Shown here: one piece after another, positions 48,742 through 60,451 of the stretch
Layout of the letters: every line of letters begins with the position of its first letter
How positions within the stretch are numbered: the first letter of the stretch is position 1
NCBI GenBank assembly: GCA_032622095.1
Contig: CP136063.1
Coordinates: 186,575,877-186,639,876 of the forward strand
Source of the DNA: Siphonodentalium dalli
Lineage: Eukaryota > Mollusca > Scaphopoda > Gadilida > Siphonodentaliidae
DNA length: 64,000 nt
Reading direction: 5' to 3'
Notes under the pieces: model-generated
What the model was told of the DNA's origin: nothing
The model's database searches: none
The model's input: the letters and a program-made list of their open reading frames with translations, nothing else
Made by a program: the position numbers and the translations under genes

Positions 48742-49009
48742 TTAACCCTTCCGTGACTGGAGCTTCCTGAAATTTTGCGAAAACCATGTGCAAATGCATT
48801 CTCTTATATAATTAATCAAGTCTCCCAAAAGGAGCCTTGCATATATATAAGAGAATACATTGGCGTAAGAATATTTATCTTGACCTTGTAGGTCAGTGCA
48901 TTCTCTTATATATGTGAGGCTCCCTATGGGAGACTCGCATATATAAGAGAATGCATGGCGCAGAATCTTTAACGCTGCACCAGGGCAGCTACCATCATGC
49001 AAGAGTTAA
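48742..49009. mobile_element. TTAA-site MITE (family C copy 3)
   Basis: TTAA-CCCTTCCGTGACTGGAGC to CATCATGCAAGAG-TTAA. It contains two hairpins of the TGCATTCTCTTATATATG type. Confidence 0.8.
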
Positions 49010-49139
49010 TATTATATTACTTGAAAACAATGGAAAGAAACAACATGAACCATGCTGGTAATAAAATAATTCCAAAATAGGAAGATAAATACAGATCTGA
49101 TAAAGTTGCATGGTTCCCACGTCCCATCGAGCCTTATTA

Positions 49140-49535
49140 TAGTGTGTCTGTCATTTGCAGACTGAGGTCCCCCGATGGTGAATTTAGTGATGCTACCTCG
49201 CACAGTGGGCTAGCATGACTAAATTCACCTACTGGGGACCTCAATCTGATTAGGCATTATCTTCTTGGAAGTACATGTACATGTATAGTCTGAAATTAAC
49301 ATCAGTTTCAATATCCCCTAATTTGCTGTCAATTAAATACATAATCGAGGTAATTAATTGGTGATCATCACCAAATTCCACTGGGGAACTTCAATCTGAT
49401 CCTAGGTCTCCCATAGCAGTTGAGGCCTCAGCAGAATGAGGTTCCCAGAGGAAGAATTTGGTGACATTAGCCCGCAGTACGGGATAGCATCACTAAATTC
49501 ACACTCTGGAGAGCTCTTTCTGCAAATGACAGACA
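49140..49535. mobile_element. MITE with TAGTGTGTCTGTCATTTGC ends (family B copy 2)
   Basis: The left end TAGTGTGTCTGTCATTTGC and right end GCAAATGACAGACACAATA, with a subterminal hairpin on each side (AATTTAGTGATGCTA and complement). Confidence 0.7.
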
Positions 49536-50649
49536 CAATATTGCAAGGTTTGTTCCCATAGGAAAAGCTAATGAGATTCAAGGCCATTTCTTGACCATTT
49601 TCAAGACGTTCCATTTTGAAATTAAAATTCAATAAAATTGAAGGATATTTCATAACAGTTTTCAAATTTTTGTCAACATTCTCATTTCCAAATGATTACA
49701 CTGAGATTTAGCATTAATTGATTACTTTAATTGCAGTATATGACCAGAATGAATTGGCAGTTCATTGAGTTTTTGCATCAATTGATTACTTTTATTGCAG
49801 TGAAATGTGACCAGAAAAAATTCAAGGCTCCCCACAGGAACTAAAGTACTTTTCAGGACTGAATTAGTTTTTGTTGCAATGATCCGAGTTCCAAGCCTTT
49901 AGACTAGTTTAAAATGGGCAGATCAGTGTGAACTACCATTTAACATGGTAGGAGGATAAACTCTAAATTTAGACTAAAACAACTTGAAATCCTTGCATTC
50001 AAATTCTGAGAATGATAGATTCCTGGATAATTTTCATTGATGTTAATATGGAATCATATCAATGTTCTCTTACATCGCATAGCTATGCAATGGCAACAAC
50101 TGCATTCTTGTGTTCATTTTGGGCACATTTCCATATTTTGGGCACATTTCCATATTTTGGGCACACAATTTACCGACTTGAATTTGGGGAAATATTAAGG
50201 ACTGCAGACCTGCTTAGTTCAAATCTCAGTCACTGTGACATACAGTATTGACCCGAGTAATTACAATCATTGCAAACAAAAATGAAGGAAAATAGAGTAC
50301 TTTCCAAAATGTGATGGATGCTTACAAAGTTACCAATCAAGACAAGTTGACTGACAAGAACAAGTGCTTTTGGGTGAAGGTGATACTAAGCAGATTTCAA
50401 CTGAATGTGACTGTTATACAATCTATAACAAAGCGAAATACAGTACAACACACAGATAGCTACATTTCTTTATGGCACGCATTCTACATTTAAGAACTCC
50501 AATAACAATTTTAACTATTTCAGTACTGAATGGATTCTCCCATTCAGTTCTAAAAGTATACATTGGAATGGTCTATTCTTCATTTGGAGGGGTGTTCAGG
50601 AAATAAAAGCAGATGAAGATAATATAAGTGCTGAAGGATTCCTGTTCAT

Positions 50650-50747
50650 TGTGGGAAATGTTCAGGTAAGTTCGCTGTTTGTTATACCCCATGGCTGCAT
50701 TGGCTGGTATGTTGAACTTATTATCTGGACATTTCCTAGTCAATAAG
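50650..50747. repeat. Family H palindrome copy
   Basis: GGAAATGTTCAGGTAAGTTC and GAACTTATTATCTGGACATTTCC form an imperfect hairpin related to those at 10695, 54715 and 56195. Confidence 0.5.
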
Positions 50748-50970
50748 TATTTAGTAACAGAAAGGGTGAAGTTTAAAGTTTCCTGTTTCGCAGGCCCACA
50801 CACATGGTCCTGAAAGCACATGTGTGCAACCTTTTAATTTGCATTTAATGTCAGGGAAAATTTAAATTGCGATATGTTTTTTATGCAAACATTCACGGAA
50901 GTGAGATCGAACAGAACCATTTCCCAGTTCCGATTCATTTCTGTAATTGTCAACTATATTCAAACATCTG

Positions 50971-51223
50971 TTAACCCTTTCATGACTGAAGCTTTCTCTT
51001 ATTCTCTTATATATGCAAGTCGCCCATTATGGGCGACTATGGCATTGGGCACCTCAAATATATAAGAAAATGCATTGGCCTAAGAATATTTACCTTGATC
51101 TTGCAAGCCAGTGCATTCTCTTATATATGTAAAGCTCCCTGTGGGAGACTCGCATATATGAGACTGCACTGGCACAGGGTCTATAATGCTGCACCAGCGC
51201 AGCTCCCATCATGAAAGGGTTAA
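50971..51223. mobile_element. TTAA-site MITE (family C copy 4), complete
   Basis: TTAA-CCCTTTCATGACTGAAGC to CCCATCATGAAAGGG-TTAA, with two internal CATTCTCTTATATATG hairpins separated by CTTGATCTTGCAAGCCAGTG. Confidence 0.88.
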
Positions 51224-51453
51224 AATGTGAAGAATGGCGACTGCAATCTGTCGGTGTCAGCGATACTTGATTTGGGTGATTTTGGACGATATCAATCCCA
51301 TGGAATCTATCAACAAATATTTTGCAAACATCTGTTCATAAAATGTTGGCCATGGGCAACTGAAAATAGACCCGGAGTAAGCAGATGTGGAGGAGGAATG
51401 CTTTGCTGGTGTGTGCCCCAAGAAATAAAAAATAACAGAATATGCGAGCAATA

Positions 51454-51514
51454 TACAGTAATGCCCTAAATAATTGACTTCTTAAAGGAGTCGATTATTT
51501 AGGGCATCACTGTA
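51454..51514. mobile_element. Minimal TA-site MITE (family A copy 4)
   Basis: Only 57 bp between TA sites: CAGTAATGCCCTAAATAATT followed directly by the complementary right end. The whole interior of the family is missing. Confidence 0.8.
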
Positions 51515-51604
51515 ATTGGATATCTCAAACCGCTGCAATGGCCAACATCCATACCACAATTTATTGAAATCCGATAACCTGTGGCTGAGATATCTGCTCA
51601 AACG

Positions 51605-51895
51605 GACAAATTGCGGTTGTAAGATGGATAACTCTAAAATCAAGTGGTTATTATTGTTGATAGTAACCTCTTGATTTTTGAGTTATCCATCTTACAACCG
51701 CAATTTGTCCGTTTGAGCACACGGCCTTGGAAAAGATCTGGTCCACAAACAATAGAAACAGTAAATTTCAAACATCGAATTCTAATCACTCTGAGCTTTG
51801 ATGGGTGGGTTCCTCGACTCGATTCAAATATTTTTTACCCCCGAAGCCAAAGAAATAGTAATTTAGGAGCATCTGATCGGATTGAGTACCTTTAA
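51605..51895. mobile_element. TTAA foldback element (family D copy 6), left end missing
   Basis: The centre hairpin (GATGGATAACTCTAAAATCA and complement) and a complete right arm ending GGATTGAGTACCT-TTAA. The left arm is replaced by a family J fragment (51515-51600). Confidence 0.7.
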
Positions 51896-52198
51896 AGATA
51901 GCCGCAATATAATATTCATGTATATTGAAAGTGGAATAGACTCTCTCGCCGAAATATCTTGCGACACATTTCACCACACACTAGTTCATTTAGAAGATAT
52001 TAGCAGATTGTTGTATAGTTATGTATGTAAATGTTCCAGATAAGAGCATTGTGTTGCTTCGTTCGAAACACTATACAATTCAGGTGCCTCGGGTGGGGAC
52101 CATTTAATATCCAGGATTCAAAGGATTAAAGCAATAATTTGCTTCCAGTGCCCATCGAATAATGCAGAAAATTACTGATGATTTTGTTAACATGGTAT

Positions 52199-52656
52199 TA
52201 GGGATGTGGACCGGACCACCAGTGGTGGTCCGGTCCAGTGAAGAGGTGGTCCAGTCCAGTTCGGTCCAGCTCTCGATGGTCTGGTATTCTTGCCCGGACC
52301 AGTCCAATCATTATAAAATACCTTAAATGGAGGGAAATGTGTTAAATCTTACTTTGTATACACGTTTGTTACAGAAAGTGTCAAGTTACTGCCGGGCAAG
52401 CTTGTAATTACACTCTGGACATCATATATAATACATTGTATGCACATTGTGGAAATGTGTAGCGTATTTTCTTATCTCCATCATTGTATAGAAGTTAGAG
52501 AACTAAATGTGCTTAAAACTTGTGACTCAGTGCTGAGTTTGTTAGTTCACGTTTCCACTATCCCCGACCCAAAGCGGTCCAATGACAGGAGTCCGGTCTG
52601 GTCTGCCCCTGGACCATGGATAGGACCATTTTTTTGCGGTCTGGTCTGCATCACTA
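52199..52656. mobile_element. hAT-like element with GGTCCGGTCC palindrome, diverged
   Basis: The ends TAGGGATGTGGACCGGACC and GGTCTGGTCTGCATCACTA agree at most positions in inverse. A GGACCACCAGTGGTGGTCC palindrome lies next to the left end. The 8-bp flanks do not match, so the insertion is old or one end is not original. Confidence 0.55.
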
Positions 52657-53536
52657 ATAGTTACTAACAACACTCACTGATGAATGACAGTTGATCCATG
52701 CATGAAACAAAACTTCAATTGAGAATAAACACTGTACACATCTACTGGTAAAACTGGGGTCATCATAATGTTATCATAAGGCTGAGAGCATTATAATGAA
52801 AGAATTTATGGAATACAATCTAATCTAATTAATTCTCTCAGTATATGCATAGAGAGATATGCAAAAGTACTAGTTTTCTAATAGATGGTTCCCTCTCCTC
52901 AAGTTAGGTTCTGGTGGCAATGTTTGCTCTCAATGATTATCTAGCAGCCAGGCCAGTATGGTATTTGATACTGTTGAGCACATAATGTGGAAGTGTTACA
53001 CAGAAACTAAAGAATTAGCTAACTATGTGTCATTCGTTTAAAACATGTGTTTATACAATCAGGGGTTGATCCGGAACACAGGCACAGGTATAAGGCTAAA
53101 CAAAGTGGTTTGTTTCAAAGGAAATTTTGGAAATCAGTGAAAAAAAAAGGCAATATTTTTATTTTTGTTCTGGATGCAGCTTTTGAGAGATTTATAAATC
53201 TCTATATGGAGAAAAGGTAAGTTCCAACACTCCACACTGCAGTCAGTGGTAGAATTAGAGTTATAAAGTTTTGTGGAATAATTAACACATTGCAAATTGT
53301 TAACATTAATATTACTTAAAATGAAAACAAATATTATCTTCAGAAGTCTTTTAACTCTGAACGGACTTTTTCAAAATTAGACCATCAGATACCTGTGAGG
53401 GAATGCTGGTGAAGCCAAAAATAAATTCCGTTTAGCCCAGCAAAACAGGACAGGAAAATCAGAAAACAGTTAAAACCACATGTATGTATCCATTTACATT
53501 TGAACATGTACCTCTATAATAGTCTCTACAAAGATT

Positions 53537-53654
53537 TTAACCATTCCATATATATATGTGAGGCTCCCTATGGGAGACTCGCATATATAAGAGAATGCAA
53601 TGGCACAGGATATTTAATGCTGCACCAGGGTAGCTTCCATCATGAAAGGGTTAA
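53537..53654. mobile_element. TTAA-site MITE (family C copy 5), deleted
   Basis: TTAA-CCATTCC runs straight into the right-half hairpin (TATATGTGAGGCTCCCTATG) and ends CATCATGAAAGGG-TTAA. Confidence 0.7.
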
Positions 53655-54395
53655 ACGACACAAAATGTTTATCTCAATTCCCTTATAGCGACATATAATC
53701 TTCTAATAAATGCAAATTATTGCTATTTTGGGCAGCTCAAATTTTTTTGACAAATACATGAAATACTTGTACACATACTTTAGAGTAAAGACTTATTGAA
53801 GTGATAGTTTGAGATACCTTTTATCACATGATCAAATAAACGCGAAGTATTCATCAAAAACAACAAACATAAACTTCAGCAATCGCAAGTCATTTAAATA
53901 ATGGCGCAACATCATCGCACGTGCTAATATTACACGCGTGTCTTACCAATAATTATGAAGCTGGTTTTGTGGGTTAATTATGTGATAATGTATTTTATTA
54001 CACGTCTATTCCTAGAATCACATTGTTCCTGCCGTGTCGTATTTTCTAAATCTGCAGTTACAACATTGATGTAAATGACGTTCGACTTGAAAATTAAACT
54101 GGAACTATAAAATAAAAGCAGTGAAAAAAATTGGCTGTAAGCCCTTCTTGTTTCTATGCAGTCAATCTGAGATGCAATTGAGTCTTATGGTGTATGGGTT
54201 TGTTGATATGGCACTTATACCATTGCGGAAGTATAGAACTCGACAATTGTGTCGTTCTGTGTATATCGGCTTTCAAATTTCCACACAGGCACATGAGGTC
54301 TGTATATAAGTACTATTTATCAACATATTTTGATGAAACATGATAAGAACATGCAATCGCTAAGTTTTATTTGAGATTTGAAGATTGTATGTACA

Positions 54396-54583
54396 TTAAG
54401 CCTTCCATGACTAGAGCTTCCTGAATTTTTTCAAAACCCTGTGCCAATAATTCTTTTAATACTCGAGTCTTCCACAGGGAGCCTCGCGTATATACGAGAT
54501 ATATGCAAGGCTCCCTATGGGAGACTCGCAAAAATAGGAATCTTTAATCTGCACCAGCGCAGCTCCAGTCATGAAAGGGTTAA
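54396..54583. mobile_element. TTAA-site MITE (family C copy 6)
   Basis: TTAA-GCCTTCCATGACTAGAGC to CCAGTCATGAAAGGG-TTAA, with an inner hairpin GAGGCTCCCTATGGGAGACT-like. Confidence 0.75.
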
Positions 54584-54714
54584 CCGTTTCTTTAATAAAT
54601 GAATTATCCAATCAGTTACGAAAATATATTGGAATGGTCTATATTTCATTTAGAGAGATTATCAGGAAATATAAGCAGATGACGCGGATAGATATCACTA
54701 GAATTTCTAATCAT

Positions 54715-54790
54715 TGGTTGGAAATGTTCAGATAATAAGTTCAACAAACGGCCTATGTGAACTTATTATCAGAACATTTCCTATGGGAAC
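54715..54790. repeat. Family H palindrome copy
   Basis: GGAAATGTTCAGATAATAAG with the complementary CTTATTATCAGAACATTTCC, spaced by about 20 bases. Confidence 0.65.
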
Positions 54791-54824
54791 AACTCATCAA
54801 TTATTATTTAGTAAAAAAAAAAGG

Positions 54825-55173
54825 TTAACACTTTCATGACGGGAGCGAAATTAAAGATCCTGTCCCAGTGCATTCTCTTCTATATGCGAGTCTCCCATAG
54901 GAAGCCTCGCTTATATAAGAGAATGCACTGGCTTACAAGGTCAAGGTAAATATTGTTAGACCAATGTATTCTCTTTTATATGCGAGGCTCCCTATGGGAA
55001 ACTCGCATATATAAGAGAATGCAATGGCTTCCAAGGTCAAGGTAAATAGTGTTAATCCAATGTATTATCTGATATATGCAAGGCTCATATGGGTGACTCA
55101 CATTTATATAAGAGAATGCATTGGCACATGATTTTTGAAAAATTTCAGGAAGCTCCAGCCTTGGCAGGGTTAA
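54825..55173. mobile_element. TTAA-site MITE (family C copy 7), long
   Basis: TTAA-CACTTTCATGACGGGAGC to GCCTTGGCAGGG-TTAA, containing three hairpins of the family type. It lies immediately 3' of PPM1G, about 60 bp from its stop codon, and may contribute to the 3' UTR. Confidence 0.75.
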
Positions 55174-55231
55174 ACTTTGTATGATCAAAAGTTTATATAG
55201 ACCAACCCCTGAATCAACAATACAATAAAAA

Positions 55232-55447
55232 TTATAAATCTGTTGCAGCTTCTTCTAATTTTGCACGTTTTTCTGGATTAGCATCGTCAATGTTCCCATC
55301 CTGTACTTCAGCTTCATCCATCTTCCTCTTTGGGTTGTTGAGAATATTCTTTTCGAGGTGTTTGTCAAATGTGACTATTATGCAAGTCATGTTGTCACAC
55401 CCAGTTCCATCTCCCATTGTATTTGGTGCCAGACAGTAGTCAAACAG
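55232..55447 (-). CDS. PPM1G: PPM1G last exon (C terminus of PP2C-gamma phosphatase)
   Basis: The acceptor TTTCAG ends at 55448; coding starts CTG-TTT-GAC (LFDYCLAPNTMGDGTG). The MGDGTGCDNMTCIIVTF block is the last PP2C catalytic motif, whose Asp binds the catalytic metal. A basic/acidic tail (NPKRKMDEAEV, EKRAKLEEAATDL) follows and ends at TAA 55232-55234. The C-terminal KR-rich stretch matches the nuclear-targeting tail of PPM1G. The enzyme is a Mg/Mn-dependent Ser/Thr phosphatase, known in animals from pre-mRNA splicing and chromatin roles. The phase is 0 with the preceding exon (56850-56943). A foldback MITE abuts the 3' side. Confidence 0.93.
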   Translation of the reverse strand: MFDYCLAPNTMGDGTGCDNMTCIIVTFDKHLEKNILNNPKRKMDEAEVQDGNIDDANPEKRAKLEEAATDL

Positions 55448-55652
55448 CTGAAAGTATATTTAAAGGCCCACTTAATTTTCAAACCCCCATATCACATTAT
55501 ATAAAATATATGCCATATTATATACCATTTGAAAGAGGAAGCTCCAAAACATTGTATTATCAAATTAATAAGTGTAAAAAACTGTGAACACCGGCATGTT
55601 TTTTTTTGGCTTAAGTGAATTATTTTCAATGGAAGGGGAATAACTCTATATC

Positions 55653-56686
55653 TTAGGCCAAACTTTTTTATTTTACTGCTTTACGGATCCGCCGACCCTG
55701 TTTTCTGTGGCCCGACAAGGAAATAAAAATCAAATATAATTTTTATTTTTATTTTCACAGCTGACAGCTGTTTCTGCTTATCAGTAACAAATTATCTAAC
55801 CATATTTCACTGATTAAAGATGCATAGGACACACCAACTATAGATATCTCTGGCTTTAATTACTTTTAACTACATCCAAGTTGAAAACTGAGAAGTCAGC
55901 TTGAGTTTATGTGTTGGCCACCAAGATACCTGTATGCTTTCTATAAATCTTGACATCTCTTTAAAACTTTAAATGGCCTTTAGAATACATTTTGTATTCC
56001 TGGGAATTTATCTTTATGACTGAATACCAATAACAGTCCACAAGGTTTCTTAGATAGGAATGACAAACTAATGAGTATGTGGGTTTGCTCAAGTTACACA
56101 TTCACTATTTATCACTACCACTAATCTCATCATTCCCATGTGTGTATTAACCCTCTCTATACTAAATACTCATTGACCAGACAAGTAGATTCCTTTGGAA
56201 ATGTTCAGATAATAAGTTCAACAAGTTCTAAACTTATTATCTGAACATTTCCCACCAACTAATAGGAATCCTTCTGCAAATATATTATCTGTCGGCTACT
56301 TATTTTTCCATGACATCCATCCAGATGAATAATGGACTTTTTCAATGTATACATTATAACTGAATGGGGGAGTCCATTTATTCAATAATTAAAATGTTGA
56401 ACAAAAACAAACCCTTTATTTCTGGATTTTTTCAATATTATTCAATAATCTGAGCTATGTTTCAAATAATAGTACTGGATTTGAATTTTGTGATATACAT
56501 CCAAAAAGTGTTCTCTATAAATGACTGACAGAGAATTATAAAGACACAGTTACCACCTTAGCGAATGTCCAAAAAAAAAAAATGATTCAAGCATTTTTAT
56601 TTTTATTTTTTTCCCGGCCGACCCTACCAAAACAAGGTTAAAAAAATCCGTATTTAAAAGCAGAAAAATAAAAAAGTTTGGCCTTA
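55653..56686. mobile_element. Harbinger-like element in a PPM1G intron (TSD TTA)
   Basis: The element spans 55656-56683. Its ends GGCCAAACTTTTTTATTTT and AAAATAAAAAAGTTTGGCC are inverted, followed inward by CCGCCGACCCTG and complement-like CGGCCGACCCTACC. TTA flanks both sides. GGCC ends with a 3-bp TTA duplication suggest PIF/Harbinger. No transposase was found. Confidence 0.75.
56195..56260. repeat. Family H palindrome copy, nested in the Harbinger-like element
   Basis: GGAAATGTTCAGATAATAAG and CTTATTATCTGAACATTTCC are perfect arms around AAGTTCTAA. Confidence 0.75.
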
Positions 56687-56849
56687 GTTTGAATTTTGTT
56701 GCATTTGTTTTTGGAGCATTGGCAGGGGAAATGTTCTATGATTTCAGCTGTTTTCTATTACTCCATGGGCACCTTCTGAGACACAGACATTCCAAATGAT
56801 AATGTTATAGTATATTAATCATATTTTAGGTGGAAGTATGATGACGTAC

Positions 56850-56943
56850 CTCTTCACATATCAAGGAAGGCTGCTCCCTCTTCCTACTGTCCTTCAATCT
56901 CTGTCGAATAAAGTCCACAACCTCCTGACTAGTCATATAATTC
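56850..56943 (-). CDS. PPM1G: PPM1G exon (SQEVVDFIRQRL)
   Basis: The acceptor TTTTGCAG ends at 56944 and the donor is GAAGAG-GTACGT. It begins with the last base of the Trp codon split from the previous exon (GIW), then NYMTSQEVVDFIRQRL and a basic segment ending in LICEE, 31 whole codons. In PP2C enzymes this helical segment follows the CDGIW metal-binding motif. The intron to its left contains a Harbinger-like element (55656-56683) and a family H palindrome. Confidence 0.93.
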
Positions 56944-57074
56944 CTGCAAAATTTATGGAATATTCGAGTGTATAATTAAACCTTATTTTGCTTACGCTTA
57001 AATGCGTGCATATTATTGGTTAAGGTGCTTAGATACGCTTTGTATCGACAATCTCTATTACTCAATGAAAGTGT

Positions 57075-57975
57075 CAATGACACTGCGGCTCAACTTGGAA
57101 AGAGAATAATTTCAAGTGTTAGAGTCAATGGAGTGATTAGGAATGCGGAGTTGAAATGCAAAAACATTTGATAACTCAAATCTAGTAGATCAATATCAAG
57201 ATCAATATGAAGTTTGGTGATGATTGGATGAGGGAAGTGGACTGTAGGGTGGGCCAATGTATTTAGTCATGCAAAGTGTAAAACCCATAATGGCTACCGG
57301 CAGCCATGACGTGTTCACCATCTCCTTGTCAATATTAACATCCATGACAAATTTCATGATGATCCGACCAAAGGTACGACCTGTAGCCCGTGCCAAAGGA
57401 TTTAGTCATGCAAAGAGTAAAATACAGATGGCTGCTGGGGGCCATGTTTTATGGCCGAATGACCCCAAAATGACTCGTTCCCATCTACATGTCAATATTA
57501 ATGTCCACAATAAATTTCATGATGATCAGTGACAGGCAAGACAAATATCATAATGATCCGACCAAATGTACGAATTGAAGCCCGTGCCAAAGGATTTAGT
57601 CAAGCAGAGTAAAATCCAAGAAGGCTACAGGCAGCCATGTTTTATGGCCGAATGACCCCAGAATGACTCGTTCCCATCTACATGTCAATTTTAACATCCA
57701 TGACAAATTTCATGATGATCCGACCAAAGGTACGATCTGTAGCCTGTGCCAAAGGAATTAGTCATGCAAAGAGTAAAATCCGAGATGGCTGCCAGCGGCC
57801 ATGTTTTATAGTCGAATTACCCCAAAATGATTCGTTCTCATCTACATGTCAATATTAACATCCATGACAAATTTCATGCTGATCAGACGAACAGTACGCT
57901 CTGTAGCCAGTGCTAATGGATTGAATTTTGAAAACTCAAGATGGCTGCTATGACAAATTTCATAATGATCCAACC
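57075..57975 (+). repeat. Family E tandem element, about five units
   Basis: The head GCGGCTCAACTTGG is followed by units with CATGTTTTATGGCCGAATGA and GACCTGTAGCCCGTGCCAA. It lies in the PPM1G intron between 56943 and 60452. The usual hairpin end is missing. Confidence 0.75.
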
Positions 57976-58099
57976 CCAAACTTTTGTTTTGCATGCGATA
58001 ATTACATGTACTACATGAATATTACTAGCAATAGAAGCAGATAAAACAAAGCAGTATTAGTGAAGTTACCAATTCATATGCCATGGCCGATGATCATTT

Positions 58100-58156
58100 G
58101 GGGGGGGGGGGGGGGGGGGGATGGGGGGGGGGGGGGGGGCTCAATTTGGGGGGGGG
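58100..58156 (+). repeat. Long G tract (21 + 17 + 9 G)
   Basis: Runs of G lie at 58100-58120, 58123-58139 and 58148-58156, broken by AT and CTCAATTT. It is in a PPM1G intron; the PPM1G transcript would carry the C-rich strand. Tract lengths may be unreliable in assembly. Confidence 0.8.
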
Positions 58157-58707
58157 CTCAACCAAGTTAGACATTTCATGCCCCAAGAGCCATTATTTGA
58201 ACATTTCCGACCAGATGTAGAATTAATTAGATAAGATAATGCATATTTAATGCCGTATTAAGGGTGATATTTATTGTTTTGATACCAAAAGACCAAATTT
58301 TGGGCAGAATCAACAATCAGTTAGAAATTGACAATAGCTGAAAGTTTGAGATATCATTCCAAAATACCGACCCAATGGGTGTTAATGAACTTATGGATCT
58401 TGGAAATATTGTTTGCTACAAAGGGGTCAATGCATACAATTGTAATTTTTTTCTACTGAATTTCCAGCCATGGAGTTCAGGTTGCATGTCTCTCAAAAAG
58501 GCCAAATCACTGCTGTCTCATATCTCTGTTTACAGTGAATACAAGTCCGACACCCTAACCACTGGATCTCCACATGATGTGTCAACAGTGGGCAGAAATT
58601 AATCTGTTTTGCCAAGTTTGTAGTGTAAACTTGCCAGAGTATGAATGTACCCTAAATATCTAGACATAATGTTTTTGTGCCAAATATAAGGATATAAGAT
58701 GTCAGCC

Positions 58708-59348
58708 TTAGGCCAAAAAAAAAAAGTGTTTTGGTTCTCGGGCAATTTTTTCTTCAAATCAATGAGGGAGGGAGGGAGGGGGGGTTTTATTTTTATTTTT
58801 TTATGCGCATAGTAAGCATGGACAAAGATACCTTCCTCTGTCTAGTAATAACCAGAAAGGTAGAGGGAACTGTTATGCATATAAACTCATTTAGTCTTAT
58901 ATAAAAATGACATTGTACTACCAGTGTATGACTGGGATTACCTAACAATATATAATGCCCCTGACATTAACTACTGTTATTGTTGTCTAAAAACTGAGAA
59001 CTCCCCATTCTAATATGTGATCCTGAATTTAGTCCTGTGCCTTTCAACTGTATAAAGTTACAATTAGTGTAAGTTGTTCACAATGACTAATTGTAAGAAG
59101 AGCATGAGGATCAGCTAATCATTTTCTTAATTGTAGTCATCTACTTCGTGTTGTAAGCCTGCAAGTCACTTTTTAACACATTACATGTTAGAGCTCAATG
59201 CACACTAATATTCAACACATTTCAAATTTATGTTTTCGTAAGTTTTTTTGTCATAACATCGGGCATTGCAATAAAAAGGCTTAATGCGGCCCTTTTAATT
59301 CAATGCGGCGGTGCCTGAGAACCAAAATCTTTCTTTTTTTTGGCCTTA
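58708..59348. mobile_element. Harbinger-like element (TSD TTA), second copy type
   Basis: The element spans 58711-59345, with inverted ends GGCCAAAAAAAAAAAG.. and ..CTTTTTTTTGGCC plus inner GTTTTGGTTCTCGGGCA against TGCCTGAGAACCAAAA. TTA flanks both sides. Confidence 0.7.
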
Positions 59349-60242
59349 ACCCTTTACCCAACAAACCGGCCAAAACCGGCCAAATAAAGCTTCAACAACC
59401 TAAAATATCTTCAGTCTGTCTCAATAAATCCATACAAATATGGATATCATTGGAACCGGCTCCTTGACCACATTGTGATAGTTACAGTTATGCCCTGTGC
59501 CAATGCATTCTCTTATATATGCGAGTCGACCACAGGTCGCCTCGCATATATAAGAGAATGCATTGGCCTAAAAAAAATATATTTTTAACACTTTTTACCA
59601 TTTTTTCTTACATTCTTTAACAATTTTATAATTTTTAATGTGTTAAAGGTACGGTTGGCCTTGGCGGTGGGTATCCTGTGAAAATATTTCCACCCGTCAA
59701 AAACCGCCACAAACAGAAAGAACATCAAATTGTAGACAGACTTTGTCCGTATATAAATAAGAAATATCGCATAAACAGTATGGTATTCTCATATGTTTAA
59801 CCATTGTTATGTAAACAAAGGCATAAAAAGTTACTTTTCTTGTGTTTGTTTATATTATGATGGTAAACATAAAGAGCGTTATTTGTTGGTGAATTCCTGA
59901 TATGGAACTAATAAAGAGCGTTTATGTCATTTGTGTGTGATTAGCCAGTAGAATTGTGCTGTACTATGTAACTCAATCAGCCTCTTGCTTAGGTAAAATA
60001 TAGTAGGTATTTATGATAACATGCTGTTTACGCGATGGTCATGATATATATGAATGAAACTGTATGCGTTTCAATGTTTTTCTGTTTACGGTGTTTGGAA
60101 CAAATATGATATTTTCGACAATTAAGGCCTCACGTGCCTTTAAGCCAATGCATTCTCTTATATATGCGAGGCGACCTATGGTCGACTCGCATATATAAGA
60201 GAATGCATTGGCACAGGGCCCTTCTGTTGGGTAAAGGGTTAA
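59346..60242. mobile_element. 889-bp TTAA element (CCCTTTACCCAACA ends)
   Basis: The element spans 59350-60238. TTAA-CCCTTTACCCAACA and TGTTGGGTAAAGGG-TTAA are perfect. Near each end is a family C-type hairpin (CATTCTCTTATATATGCGAG, at about 59507 and 60150). No transposase frame. Probably piggyBac-mobilised. Confidence 0.88.
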
Positions 60243-60451
60243 GCAAGCTATTAAATGACTTGTAGATTCTACATTAAAAGTAGACAACTCTGCTAAACTC
60301 TTAACTATTACTAAACACATGGATGGACACACAGACGGACACATGGACGTACATATGTTGATTGTATTAGTCCTCTACAATTTTTCTGGGGACAATAAAT
60401 GGAGAATATTCACATTAGTGGCATGTATTAATTTACATAAAATCAGCTTAC

